Part shown: positions 1-11,891 of the stretch, piece after piece
How the letters are laid out: each line of letters starts with the position of its first letter
Position numbering within the stretch: the stretch's first letter is position 1
From: Aricia agestis
Taxonomy: Eukaryota > Arthropoda > Insecta > Lepidoptera > Lycaenidae
Length of the DNA: 64,000 nucleotides
Direction: 5' to 3'
NCBI RefSeq assembly: GCF_905147365.1
Contig: NC_056413.1
Location: forward strand, 407,001 to 471,000
Made by a program: the position numbers and the translations under genes
Notes under the pieces: model-generated
Database searches by the model: none
Seen by the model: the letters and a program-made list of their open reading frames with translations, nothing else
Told to the model about the DNA's origin: nothing

Positions 1-79
1 TAAGAGTTTGGTATTAAATGTATGGAGTTTATGTCAACATATTTTAATAAAAGCTATAATATAATCTTGATCTCTTTGC

Positions 80-345
80 GAGCGGCCGTTGAACTTCGGT
101 GGTAACACTTCCAAAATCCTCCTTTCTGGTCCCTACTCCCTAAGGATGTCCACTCGAGCACATCGGTCACACCTCGTGAGCCCAGTTCGGTACTTTCGAC
201 AGGTTCCTCGACGTGTCCCCCACCGGAAGCCCTCTCGCTGTCTCTCGCTCCCTCCGCATCCGTCTCGCTCGCACATTCCAGGCTGATTGTTTGTTCGCTC
301 CCACAGATACGCTCCGGCGCACGCGCATTCAATAATCCGTAATGC
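80..345. other. GC-rich island; candidate promoter or 5' exon
   Basis: This is the most GC- and CpG-rich stretch in the first 20 kb and stands out against AT-rich flanks. Read on the minus strand it carries many GAGCGAG/GCGAGAG purine motifs and a GCGC(A/G)CGCGC-like palindrome near 315-325, features common in insect promoters and 5' untranslated exons. The minus strand is open for 99 codons (353 to 54), but the peptide has no family I recognise and the openness may simply reflect high GC. On the plus strand a pyrimidine-rich run ends in CATTCCAG near 282, which could be a splice acceptor. Strand, transcript and product cannot be fixed from sequence alone. Confidence 0.3.
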
Positions 346-3261
346 AAAAGCAACTCAATGATAATGGAGATAGAGTTTAATACTCATTGCTATTTGTTAT
401 CTTTGTCACAGTGTTTTTTCGTATTTCTTTGGTATCGTCGTCAAACAGAGCTCGGGGTTTTGGTTCAAGTTAGACACGCATGGGTCGAGAGGTTAAGGGC
501 AATGTAAGATAGACTGCCGCGTGCACTATAACAAATGTAGATAGTGAAAATCGAGGTTAGTAGGAGTTGGGAAACACTTTACGACCGCAGGCCACATTCA
601 GAGACATTCAAGTACATACTTAACTTGAATTTAATGAATAATGAATATATTTATTGACATAAAATCCATACAAATTCTGTTAAACTATTCGTTAAAATAT
701 GACAGTTAAGTCATAACTCATAAGGTAGTTAACACAAAAACTTCTATGTTTAAATAGAATTCTTTGAGTTAACACCCTCAGCTCAACTATTATTTCGTCA
801 ATATACCTCTATACGTCTTACTGTCAAGATTTCTTATTAAAATAGAACATGTTACCACAGACAGAGAAGACAGACTTATAGAGTATACCGACTTAGAATT
901 GATGTTGAAATTTTTAAATTTGACGTATTATGACGAAAATCGTCGCTAGGGTTGTTAATTTGTTACCTACTAATTTAAAACTATGACATATTCGCTGGAC
1001 GTGTTCCTCTTTGGTCGTATTGTTGTTTGTGTTTTGGCACATGCGATTAAAATTGACAGAATCCAATTTTGAAATCTTTATTTTAAATATTTAAAAATAA
1101 ATTATATCAGCCAGCGCGAGGCACATTCCGTTCATAGTCCTAGTGAAACCCGACGAATTTGACAGATATTGAAACCTGTCCGTTTGTTTGCAGTCGAAGT
1201 ACTGGTAGTTATGTTGTTGATGCTATTGTGCCACAGATGTACTGTGTTAGGCTTTACGTTAGGTCATTACATTTTTGATTTCGAACGGTAAAATAATGAA
1301 GGTAATTTGGCTAAGTTCACAGCTTATACTTTTATTTCAGTAATAAAAGATACGGAAGGCGGTTAAATAGTGTACAATTTTCAAGTGAATATTAAAATGT
1401 AAGGAGCATCCAAAACCTTGAAGTTATTCAACTGATTACATAAACATTAGTTATCAGCACTTTCCATCAGGTAACCGACATGCTCGTTACATAAACTAGA
1501 CGAAGGACTCGGAATCTTCTCACGAATTATACCATTCTAGAACAAAAATTGAGACATTACGTTATATGAGTACGTAGTTCGTAGACTACAATAGGACTAT
1601 TTTGGTTTTGGGTTCTATTTAAAGTTAAGTATTACGCACTTATATTTAATATTACGCAACTTCTCAAAATATTATAATGTTATTTTGTTATTTTTTAATA
1701 TCAAGGCAAGATAATATTTTATATTATTAGGTAACATTTTGCAAAAACAGCCATAAATAAGCTATTTTAATTACCTAATTCATTATTATAATTAATTTCT
1801 TCAAATAATGCAAAAAATGCTAATTTTTATATCGTTGTATCTTATAATCTAATAAATGGCTAGTATGAAATTAATCTTTATCTCCATGATATTACCTACT
1901 AGACTCGAGTTTTTGTACAAACCTATCATTTTGTTAATCAATTTATTAGTAATAGCTAGATTTATAACATTATTATATTTTTACAAAAATGATAGGTAAA
2001 TATTCCAATACTTATATTAAAATCATACAGAAATAATTGTATGAATTTAACAAAATATGACCTTTCCGAATCGTCACTTACAACGTTTTTGCAATTGACT
2101 TAGTTTAAATTGTAACAAATGAAAGTGAACTAAATCCTGACCGCAAAAATATAACTGTCATAAGTAATAAAACATTTTTTTAGTAAATACACTTTCTACA
2201 GCTCATAAAGCTTGATTTCTATTTCTTTTCCACAGTTTTTTTACAACAATTCGTAAATTTAAGCTAACTTTTAAAGTTTGAAAAAAAATGCGTGTAAAAT
2301 TATAAAAATATGAATAATGTAATCTTGTGTCACTGTTAGTACGAGTACTCTAAGACAACCGGTGTCAAAACGTTCACAATTTAAATCATAATACCTACAT
2401 AATAATATTATTATGGTTATACGTCGCGTCGTAATAATAATTTAATTTTTTAACCCTATCATGCAAATAAATAATTACTATTTGTAATTGGCGGTGATGA
2501 TTTTTTATTCCACCGTCACAGTCCCACGGACATGCGGACAAACTAGTTTGATTACTGAGATCATATTATAACTAATATCGCGGAAAATGCCAACCGGCCC
2601 GATAATTGTTTTACTGCGATCGATTGACCTTTAAAAATGTTAGATTCGCGAATAAAAAACGCAAAATCCCGGTTGATACAGTTTGCTCGCCTGAAGATTT
2701 CCGATAGAGACAAAATTTGGTATTGCTAGAAAAGGTTTCGACAGAATTCCACGCATTTGGAAGTATATTACAATTTGCTACCTAAGCTTTTATTACTATG
2801 CTAAGAAACTTTGGCTATGAATGACACTCCTCCGACATGGAAATATTATACTGACAAAAATTGTAAGACAAATTGTAATTGAACTTGAATTATTTATTAA
2901 ACTCTGACCGTAACAAAGAGATAAAAAATGTGCTTATATTATGAGTATGAACAATTGGTATAATAGGTATATTAGCAAAAGGCCTGGGAAATTAGCAACA
3001 TGACTAACAAGACACAAGTTACAGGTCAAGTGCAAAGGTCAGCTCGGGCCAGCTGGTGTATTACTCACCAGTTAGTAGCCATTATGGATATAGAGCATTT
3101 ACATGAAGATATATTTATAGTTGGCAATACATGGCTAAAGTGTCGTATCGTATCGAAAGACAGAACATTAGCGAATGTCCGCAAAGGGATATAGAATTGT
3201 TTTAACTAACAAAAGGTACAATTTAAATTTTATTCTATTCAATATACTTAAGCAATTATCC
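346..3261. other. AT-rich non-coding stretch
   Basis: No gene or recognisable transposon was seen. The DNA is rich in A/T runs and has stops in all frames at short intervals. A 64-codon plus frame at 3000-3194 has no recognisable domain and is treated as chance. A small inverted repeat at 1921-1997 is listed separately. Confidence 0.6.
1921..1997. repeat. Short inverted repeat (MITE-like hairpin)
   Basis: The arms are ACCTATCATTTTGT (1921-1934) and its near-perfect complement at 1983-1997, about 50 bases apart. This resembles the ends of a tiny decayed MITE, but no target duplication was recognised. Confidence 0.4.
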
Positions 3262-3392
3262 GAATGACAGATGATCAGCCTGCATTGTCCCGGCCACACT
3301 TGGAAATTACATTTTTTCCAACGCGAGAATCTAGCCCACGACAACCGAATAGAGAGCTATGTCCTAACTTCTAAACCACTGGAGCACGGAGG
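3262..3392 (-). mobile_element. Degenerate tRNA-derived SINE head
   Basis: On the minus strand the sequence starts CTCCGTGCTCCAGTGGTTTAG, with a box A-like TGGTTTAGAAGTTAGG. About 40 bases later comes a decayed box B (GGCTAGATTCTC, against GGTTCGANTCC), then GCGTTGGAAA and a body ending near TGATCATCTGTCA. The layout is that of a lepidopteran tRNA-derived SINE whose internal promoter has mutated. The call rests on recognising the box spacing and the known arrangement. No poly(A) tail or target duplication was found. Confidence 0.5.
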
Positions 3393-4206
3393 CGATATCG
3401 TAGCCTATACAATATGTCAGACTGACATTAACTACAGGGTAGAGGGTCTGATTGATATACGAACCGTCCTCAGACCAGATTGGTAGTGCTCTGGTTCATC
3501 TATATTAAAGCCTGACTTCAAGTGATGTATTGTTTTTGGTCACCCAATTTTGTAAATATTCCTTCATATGAAGAAAAGATAGCCGCTAGTCTATTTATTA
3601 GCCTCAAAGTATGTTAAATATATTTAAATCTTGTTTAAAAGTTTTGAAGTACGTCATGTCGTGTACAAAACTTTATTCAAAAAGATGATTACGAATAACA
3701 ATGTGACTCCTAAATTAAACCAATTATTAAAACGAACACGCCTCTAATGAGATTCGAGGTATAATGCAGGAATAATCACAAAGGCACACACAAAGACACA
3801 AAAACAAAAACCTTTACACGTAAATAAATTAATTATATAATATGGGAACCAAAATCATTTCAAAAATATTAAGAACATGAATGAAAATTACTACTTTTCG
3901 TATAAACATCAGTTAACACAGAAACAACAAATTGCTTTATAATAAGAGCAGAGGTGCAATATAAAAGTTTAAAATAGAGTGACGACGCTGCTCGCTTAAG
4001 TTCGTCGCTTCGCATATAGTTACGCCTACTTTTGAGTAAATTAAGCCTTAACAAGTATAAGTAATAAACAGTAAAAATTTAGGAGCGTCTTGCAATAACA
4101 AAAGTGTATTTTGGTAAGGTCGTCGGAAGTCGTCGGCCTTTCTAGTGCAGAATTAAACAGAAGGTTGGCTCCAGAATTACGTAAGAAGTCAGAAGAGTAT
4201 AATAAT
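3393..4206. other. Non-coding stretch, no feature seen
   Basis: AT-rich sequence without a recognisable gene or repeat. Short open frames here (for example minus 3869-4054) have no domain signature. Confidence 0.5.
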
Positions 4207-5150
4207 CGGCCAAGTGCGAGTCGGACTCGCGCACGAAGGGTTCCATTCCGTTATAGAGGAAAAATAGGCGAAAAATTGTGTTTTTGTATGGGAGCCCCCC
4301 TTAATTTTTAGGGTTCCGTAGCCAAATGGCAAAAAACGGAACCCTTATAGATTCGTCATGTCTGTCTGTCTGTCTATCTGTCTGTCCGTCCGTATGTCAC
4401 AGCCACTTTTCTCCGAAACTATAAGACCTACACTATTGAAACTTGGTAAGTAGATGTAGTCTGTAAACCCCATTAGGACTTTGATATAAAAATGGAAAAA
4501 TTATTAAAAATTTTAGGGGTAGGTAGGTAGGTACAACTGAAACAAAAAAAATTTTTTTTATCTAACATATGCGTATAATCATATTGAGGTTTCTAACATC
4601 ATTTTTTTCTAACCTGAATAGATTGCGAGAGAGACTCTTCCAATGTGGGAAAATGTTGTGTCCCCCCCCCCCTCTAACTTCTAAAGTAGGGGCATGAGAA
4701 GTCTAAAAAATATATAATTATGATGCACATTACTATAAAAACTACTAACGAAAATTGGTTTGAACGAGATCTAACAAGTAGTTTTTTTTGTACGTCATAA
4801 ATGGTAAACCTTAATTTAACTTTCATTAAATCAACTGAAATATAAAAATAAGTCAAAAACCTTTTAATTTTATAAACATAAACCTTATTGCTGCTGCGGA
4901 ACCCTTCATGGGCGAGTCCAACTCGCACTTGGCCGGTTTTTTGTTTTATTTTAATATTATTCTTAAATATTAAAGTAGACATATAATTAAGGCCTTTGTG
5001 AAAATATCAAGTGCCTACCTGTTGTCATTATTGATATAGAGCAAAAAAGGCCAAAAAAAAACACGTTTGTTGTATGGGAGCCCCCTTTAAATATTAATTT
5101 TATTTTGTTTATAGAATTTGTTGTTATAGCGGCAACAGATATACACATCA
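4207..5150 (+). mobile_element. CGGCCAAG-type repeat, interrupted
   Basis: The element begins CGGCCAAGTGCGAGTCGGAC, followed by the characteristic GAAGGGTTCC and a TTGTATGGGAGCCCCCCTTAA block. It is then interrupted by a second copy in the opposite orientation (4311-4936). Its body resumes at about 4937, including TTTGTGAAA...CAAGTGCCTACCTGTTG and TTATAGCGGCAACAGATA, and stops near 5150 without its TACGGAACCC end. The family is widespread in Lepidoptera; I do not assign it to a superfamily. It is non-coding. Confidence 0.75.
4311..4936 (-). mobile_element. Nested second copy of the CGGCCAAG-type repeat
   Basis: On the minus strand it runs from CGGCCAAGTGCGAGTTGGAC to CTACGGAACCC, so it is inverted relative to its host copy. 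It matches the copy at 39135-39780 closely (same CCCATGAAGGGTTCCGCAGC block and same AAAAACGGAACCC region), so the two form one subfamily. It carries a (GTCT)n run near 4360-4392. Insertion was into a T-rich site of the older copy, which dates the two events relative to each other. Confidence 0.75.
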
Positions 5151-5592
5151 GCAACCTCTGCCTTGAACGTTCCTAGAAGGACAATGTTACTAACGACTTA
5201 ATTAATAAACCTTTGTTAGTGTGCGAAAAATCAGAGATGTTTTGTTGTCTAATTCAAGTTTTAATTGTTTTTTTTGTTGTTGTCGAAAACATGGAAAAAT
5301 ATACCCAGTTTTAAAAACTTGTATGTAAAATAGATTTAAAGGTTTGTTGTGATTGGTGAACTAGTCAATAGCTATATTAAGTATGAAAGGTATAATCCAA
5401 CCTTGTATGTAAGATACTAAAAAGATTAAGAAAAAAAAACATTAAACGTATCATTACTAATGTATTGATACCTACTTTGTTAAAATCGGAAATTGTAGTT
5501 TAGCCGCTACGAGAGCACGTACATACATTGATAGAAAGCGAATGTCATCAATTAATTTTAAATGCCAAAAAACTTTAATGCGACAACCCTAA

Positions 5593-6127
5593 TCTATACT
5601 AATACTAATATTTTATAAAGCGGAAGAGTTTGTTAGTTAGTTAGTTTGTTTGTTTGTTTGAACGCGCTAATCTCAGGAACTACTGGTCCGATTTGAAAAA
5701 TTCTTTCATTGTTAGATAGTCCATTTATCGACGAAGGCTATAGGCTATACTTTATCACGCTAAGACTAATAGGAACGAGGAAATACAGGAAAATGTGGAA
5801 AAAACGGTGGGAAATTATTTGAAAGGGCTTATTTGAACGCGCTAATCTCAGGAACTTCTGGTCCGATTTAAAAAATTCTTTGTGTTAGATAGCCCAGTTA
5901 TCGAGGAAGGCTATAGGCTATATTTTATCACGCTAAGACTAATAGGAGCCAAGAAATAACGGGGAAATTATTTGAAAGGGCTGATCTCACGAACTACTAG
6001 AGCATTTTTTCTGTTATTTAGATCAGATAAGAAGTAGACCACGTGAAGGATCATAAGCTTTTTTTGGTGGACTAATTTTTCTGTGAAATATCTAATTTAC
6101 GCGGGCGAAGCCGCGCGGTACGTCTAG
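5593..6127 (+). mobile_element. Non-autonomous Helitron with internal duplication
   Basis: The 5' end is TCTATACTAATACTAATATT after an A, and the 3' end is CTAG followed by T, matching Helitron insertion between A and T. Just before the end lies a hairpin, CGCGG-GCGAAG-CCGCG, as required in Helitrons. The inside contains a repeated block: AACGCGCTAATCTCAGGAAC at 5661 recurs at 5836, and a third partial copy starts near 5975. There is no Rep/helicase coding sequence, so mobility would depend on an autonomous relative. Confidence 0.85.
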
Positions 6128-6510
6128 TACTGTATAAAACATTATATGAGGTTCTCAAATCTTGATACATATACATAATGAGTATGATAATGATTACGGT
6201 ATACAATACACCTAATTACAATGCAACACAGCTGTTATGATAGCGGTCATCGACTTTTACTCTACTTTAACGCGAGGTTAGGTGCGTTACATCGCCGCGC
6301 GCCGCAGCAACGCTCCGGAGTTCAACATAGATTACGAGTACATAGGTATATACTGACATACTGACATGCCATTCCGTTTCATCATCGTGTGCGTTGTTTT
6401 GACGGAGCGACAGGAGTAAACGGGAGGGTGAATTACATACTGAACTGTCACCGTCTTGTATTGTGAATGTGCGCCGTCCCAACGCAGCTACATAATATAA
6501 TATTATATAG

Positions 6511-6818
6511 CATTGTTGAAATAATGGGGCAAACGGGTCACCTGATGGAAAGCAACTTCCGTCGCCCATGGACCGACACTCGCAACATCAGAAGAGCTGC
6601 AGGTGCGTTGCTGGCCTTTTAAGAGGGAATAGGTGTAAGGTGAGGGTTAGGAAGGGAATAGGGTAGGGAAGGGAATAAGGTAGGGGATTGGGCCTCCGGT
6701 AAACTCACTCACTCGGCGAAACACAGCGCAAGCGCTGTTTCACGCCGGTTTTCTGTGAGCCCGTGGTATTTCTCCGGTCGAGCCGGCCCATTCGTGCCGA
6801 AGGATGGCCCTACCACGT
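6511..6818 (-). mobile_element. SINE sharing a LINE tail
   Basis: On the minus strand the head is ACGTGGTAGGGCCATCCTTC...GGGCCGGCTCGACCGGAGAA, followed by GGTTTTCTGTGAG-type sequence, an AGCGCTTGCGCT palindrome, a pyrimidine-rich tract, and a tail with AAAAGGCC...GTTGCTTTCCATCAGGTGACC. The tail matches that of the LINE fragment at 45.7 kb. Sister copies lie at 10954-11258, 32562-32902, 34428-34545 and 62248-62580. No target duplication was recognised for this copy. Confidence 0.8.
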
Positions 6819-6899
6819 TTCAAATGTAGCTTGTAAATGCGTTATTCCATTCCGATAAGTGACAACGCAACACCCCGGTTCAATATTGTGGCGTCGCGC

Positions 6900-7032
6900 G
6901 TCGCTCTGCACAGTTGCCAGCAGTTGCTGACACTGACTTTCGACACGACACTTGCCAAGTGCCAACACTCACTTGCCGACACCTTTTTCGCCGACTCTTG
7001 CCGACTCACTGACACTTGCCGACTCACCGACA
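6900..7032. repeat. Degenerate tandem repeat of CTTGCCGACAC-like units
   Basis: Units resembling ACTTGCCGAC(A/T)C follow each other irregularly (ACACTTGCCAAG, CACTTGCCGACAC, CTCTTGCCGACTC, CACTTGCCGACTC). Both strands have open frames through it, which is expected of a low-complexity repeat and is not taken as coding evidence. Confidence 0.5.
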
Positions 7033-8607
7033 CATTTAAAACCAAAGGCTTTCTCTAGCATGTTACACTTTTGGGTAATTACAATATTAATTTATTATCA
7101 TTTATCATTCTAAGATATATTTAAGTACTCGAATTCCTACTACTATTATAGGGTTAGTATTCACATTTATATGCTGCTATTCTTGTAACATTCATACTTT
7201 CCATAATAATATTAGAAATGTGTATGTCTAAGTATAAAAAGTGTGTCCACAAGTTCTGTAAATGTCTCTGTAAATGAAAGTATGAAGCTGTCTCTCTAGC
7301 TAGAGACATAATAATAAGGCGCCAAAAGAGCCTTCTTGGTCTGTAGATTAACGTTAACTATTGTTTGTTTCTTCACAACGCAAACAAAGGGCATTGGCCT
7401 CAACTAATTAAGATAAAATCTCGCACCGAAATGTATTCAAACGATGTTTCTTTTAACATACGCTACGCTTAGAAACTAAGCTTTCCCAGTTTTTCAAAGG
7501 AAAATTTGATGGTGAAATTTTCTTTCGTCTCTCTTTCTGCAGTATGTATATTTAACATTATAAAGGGACAAGATTTTTTTTATGAAATTGGCTCCGACAC
7601 TAATGTTTTAACCTCGAAAAAAGCCGGAAATGCACTTGCTTCTCCGGTACACTGGTGCCTAGTGCCTACGGGCTACGAGCGACTGTAATCACTTTCCATC
7701 AGAAGATCTGTTCCCTCATTTAGCCCCTTAACTCCTCATGCCATTACATTAGTGAAAAGTGATAGTCTGAGCATATAGTTTTGACTCGTAACCGATATAA
7801 GTCAGGTCACCGTGAGCGGAAGTAGTCGCGCCATGACGTGACTTCCGGCCCATTGTCTATGGCCGCGTCATGACAGACCTCATAACCCGTGATACCTGTG
7901 TAGGGAAGATATCACGAATTTTTTAGTGAAGGTGTAACTTTTGAACTAACATATTATATCACATACTAGGTAGAATATTATCAGGTATAGAATTTTTTTG
8001 TAAGGAAGACTTACAGTTCATTTAAATTAAGATAATAGTGAGATAAATTTCCAATTTAGAACCAATTACAAGTCTTCACATGTGAATTACAATTTTTAAA
8101 AGGAAATATTATGCTTATGTCATCAAGTCTACTTATTAATCTAAAGATTATGCGAACAATAAGATGTACAACGGTGGTACTAAGGTGACTTTATTTTGGG
8201 AAGGGTTTGAAATAAATATTCTCTAGACCTATTCTTGCATTTTTAGCATTGGTGCAAAAGAATATGTCTATTAATATAAGTGAAATAAAAGTTTTGTGTC
8301 GTCAAATCCAGTAGAATAAGCAACTTGGCTTACATATAAGATCTGATAATGATTTGACACTGTCAACTACCAGCTAGTAATCTGGCCTTGAATATTTTTT
8401 TTTAATTTTAGCAGCAATTGATTACAACTATAAAATGCCAGCTCGTTTGACTTCCGACATTAAAGTAATATAAAACAAGGCGCAATTTTTTGCGTTTTTA
8501 TCTACGTCGCATTCATTTTTCCTTTGCCATGCACGTTAAGACAAAGTTACATACCAAAAAAAAGAACGATTACAATTTATTATGTAAACTAGAGATCGCC
8601 CAATGGT
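7033..8607. other. Non-coding stretch with a weak retroelement tail
   Basis: No gene was seen. Around 7636-7730 the order CACTGGTGCC, CTACGAGCGACTGTAATCAC, TTTCCATCAGAAGATCTG resembles the decayed 3' tail of a LINE or SINE of the kind ending in CATCAGGTGA(C/T)C, but it is too diverged for a firm call. Confidence 0.4.
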
Positions 8608-9065
8608 CGCAACGACATTAGGACTACTACCTATATTTTGTAAAAATATTGATCATCATTCATCATAGTTTTTTTCAATTCTTGTCTCTGGGACTCAGCT
8701 GATCTCAGACTGGCCGTTTAAGCATTGTCTAACAGTATCTAAAATTAAATAAAAAAAAACAATAATCCATTTTCAATTTGTCATTGTTGTCAACAGACTT
8801 CAACCATAAATAAAAGAGTATAATTCGTATGTATAGGCTTGTCACTCAAAAATCTGTAATTTTTCCTAGTAGTAGTGTCGTAGTGTGTGTAACGTTTTAT
8901 TTATTAAAAATATATATGATAAAAGCATAATTTTAAAATAATATTAGCTCGATGCACTCCTTCACCATATAAACTATAACTGTGCGAAATTTCATGCACC
9001 TAGATTTCCCCAATTTTTGTAAAAAGGGTTACAAAGTTTTTCTCTCACGTATTAATATATAGATA
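8608..9065 (+). repeat. Dispersed 0.46-kb repeat, copy 1
   Basis: The copy starts with CAACGACATTAGGACTACTA, runs through GGACTCAGCTGATCTCAGAC, ATAAAAGAGTATAATTCGTA and GCTCGATGCACTCCTTCACC, and ends CACGTATTAATATATAGATA. A second copy in the same orientation lies at 19923-20417. The ending in a short TATAGAT-type run resembles RTE-class LINE 3' ends, but no coding sequence is present and the class is inferred only. Confidence 0.65.
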
Positions 9066-10948
9066 TTTTGCAGTGAATATTTGTACAGGAACCTAGGGCT
9101 GGATAATAACTCAAATATGGTAAATATTCTCGTATGGGAAATTATCTTGGTATGTATGAGAACTACGAGGGCACCCGGACTCTTAAGATTTACCGTACCG
9201 AAGGTTTTTCTGGACCATTCATTTGTTCATCTATTTAACGAACCAAGACAAGTGTCTTAGGTAACTAACTCATTACATAATTAATCACGAATTCCTACCA
9301 TAGCTTTTAAATTAGCTGTATAATGAATGCGTTTGAAAGGCTGTTTGGTAGAAAGGCTCCATTTGGTTTGCTGATTTTAGGAGAGTTGTTCAAAATCCGT
9401 GACTGTCGTACAGAACAATAATTTTTGTATGCAACGCACTTTTGATGCTTCTGGTGTTTTCCAAACTCAAGCTACGAATCAGATTACGAAAGAGTCTACT
9501 ATTAGAGATTCATAGTAAGATAATCTACGTTTTTTGTTCGAACACACAGGTTTGTTCGACAGGTCGTGACTTAGATTGACTTGACTTATGACGCCGACCA
9601 ATAAACTTCTTTTTCGTCCTGTTATATGAATCAATATCTCTCTCTCATACATAATATACTAATATGTCTTAATACGACTGCATTTTTGTACAAATAAAAC
9701 ACTAATCAGTACTGCAATTCAAGCGTATTTAATTAGAAATCGATCCTCTGGTGGTACGTAGAAATTTATTATACGTCTCGGCAGTAAAATATGCAAGAAT
9801 TTCAACACTCCATCGAATTGATAAAATTTTATAGTCGCCATTAAAGTAAAATTTATCGATAATTTGTATTGAGGACGACTAATTCTCTATTTATAGTTTC
9901 AAACGTATTTGTTTATGACATTGTTAAAAAAATTGGGGATTATAAAATGTATTTTTGAAAATCTAGATAATTTTTGTTTATTAATCTTACCGCAAGAATT
10001 ATTATTCATTAAATAAAACCCCAAGGTAGGAGGATAGTATAGGCTCTTGAAAAAGAAAACCATCTTAATTCAAATGGCATAATGTATTGAAAAAATAAGG
10101 AAAGTCAAACAAAATGTTGCTAATAAAAGACATAAACGCACATAGTTTTGGCACATGCTTCAAATGAAGCAAATAATATATCAAAATATGATTTTGATTC
10201 TTAGAGCTCGTTTCACACTTATTAATTCATAGCTAATCTGAAATTGTTGTACTTCTTTTATTAATTTATAAAATGTTACGCTCGTAAATAATAATTAAAT
10301 TGAATCTTCAGAATCAGCATATACTTATAAATTGTAGCCTCGTTATAAATAATTGTGTAATGTGTTACGAGTATAAATGTTATAAATTATTTTAGGATAT
10401 GCGTGGAAACAGTTAATTATGAACCTTGCGAATATTTAGTTTCTTGCCTCGAGACTAGACTGAAGTGGCGTGATTTGTTGTGATGAAACACTTAATGATA
10501 TCTAATTAAAAAAAGTAAACATCAAAATCAGTTCTCGTCTGGATGCTACGAATAAGCTACCATGACTCAGACAAACATACACAATCTATTCCATATATTT
10601 TATAGCGTGAACTAAGTTGCGAGCAACTTCCAGTTCTACAAAAACACATACACTTCCATATTATGTGATGAAAACAAAATGAAGTTATGTAATATCTTGA
10701 GCTATAATGAATACTACATTGTATGGTACCTACCTATGTCCTGACAATATGACAGGTTCGGTATACTTCTCGAAAGTTCGAAATCGTAAAACCGGTAAAC
10801 AGTTTTAAACAGCAATGATATTTCCATAATTATTATGTATATCATTTATGTAAATGTGTGTTCGATAGCGTCTACTATAATAATAATATTATGTCGCCCG
10901 GAACTTCCCTTAGGCCCACTTAGTAGTTTCTTGCTCTTGAACTAAACT
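9066..10948. other. AT-rich non-coding stretch
   Basis: No gene, RNA or recognised transposon was seen. Frames are short and interrupted. Confidence 0.55.
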
Positions 10949-10953
10949 AACGG

Positions 10954-11258
10954 TTTTTTTTTAATGAAATAAGGGGGCAAACGAGCAAACGGGTCACCTG
11001 ATGGAGAGCAACTTCCGTCGCCCATGGACACTCGCAGCATCAGAAGAGCTGCAGGTGCATTGCCGGCCTTTTAAGAGGGAATTGGGTAATAGGGGATGGT
11101 AGGGATGGGAAGGGAAGGGAAGTGAATAGGGGAAGGTAGGGAAGGGAATAGGGTAGGGGATTGGGCCTCCGGTAAACTCACTCACTCGGTTTTCTGTAAG
11201 AACATGGTATTTCTCCGGTCGAGCCGGCCCATTCGTGCCGAAGCATGGCTCTCCCACG
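10954..11258 (-). mobile_element. SINE with target-site duplication
   Basis: A full-length member of the SINE family. On the minus strand it runs from ACGTGGGAGAGCCATGCTTC through the GGGCCGGCTCGACCGGAGAA head, a pyrimidine-rich tract, the GGCCGGCAATGCACCTGCAG block and GTTGCTCTCCATCAGGTGACC to an A-rich tail (T-run at 10954-10962 on the plus strand). It is flanked by the direct repeat (T)AACGG at 10949-10953 and 11260-11264, as expected from LINE-assisted insertion. It lacks the AGCGCTTGCGCT palindrome of the other copies. Confidence 0.85.
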
Positions 11259-11318
11259 TAACGGTTTAGGTATAAAGACTATCTCATGTCTATCAAAGTT
11301 GGTCTAAATCAAATCTCA

Positions 11319-11532
11319 TCCATACTAATATTATAAATGCGAAAGTGTCTCTGTCTGTCTGTCTGTCTGTTACCTCTTCACGCCCAAACCACTGAACCGA
11401 TTTTGCTGAAATTTGGCATGGAGATACTTTGAGTCCCGGGAAAGGATATAGGATAGTTTTTATCCCGGAAAAATTTACGGTTCCCGTGCGATAAACGAGT
11501 TTTGGCGCAACGGAGTTGCGGGCGTCGTCTAG
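11319..11532 (+). mobile_element. Non-autonomous Helitron with (GTCT)n
   Basis: It begins TCCATACTAATATTATAAAT after an A, has a short (GTCT)n, then CCTCTTCACGCCCAAACCAC, GAAATTTGGCATGGAGATAC and GGCGCAACGGAGTTGCGGGC, and ends CTAG before T. At 214 bp it is a compact, well-preserved example and serves as the reference for the decayed copies elsewhere in the window. The GCAACGGAGTTGC segment forms the subterminal hairpin. Confidence 0.85.
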
Positions 11533-11547
11533 TAATATATAATAGGG

Positions 11548-11891
11548 ATGATGACAAGGTCAAAGATTAGCGAATTTTGTTAATAAAATAAAGAAATCAC
11601 GATAAAAAATAAGTGTTCCCAAAATTTCAGCTTGATAGCATTTGTATTTTTTTGTTATGTGCCTTCAAAGTTGGATATTCAAGTCGAATTTTTTTTCAAT
11701 TAAATTTCTTAATATTTGTATACAATTCGATAACTTATGCAATTAAAAGCAACTTTTGTCATGAAACCACTTTCATAAACGCAATATTTAATATACCTGT
11801 CGAACAAAGTTGTCTCCCGATGCGTACAAACTACGAAAGACTGACGTCATACTTTCGTAGCACTTTGTATGGAGCGTTTCGGGCAGGTCTT
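11548..11891 (+). repeat. Dispersed unclassified repeat, copy A
   Basis: The segment from GATGACAAGGTCAAAGATTA to GTATGGAGCGTTTCGGGCAG is repeated in inverted orientation at 59262-59898. A 120-codon open frame (11613-11975) overlaps it, but the second copy does not keep the frame, so it is judged non-coding. No terminal inverted repeat or tail was recognised. Confidence 0.6.

Noticed and set aside
6267..6569. 100-codon minus frame at a SINE edge
   Set aside because: Its first codons (GDGSCFPSGDPFAPLF) are translation of the SINE/LINE tail and recur in every copy of that tail.
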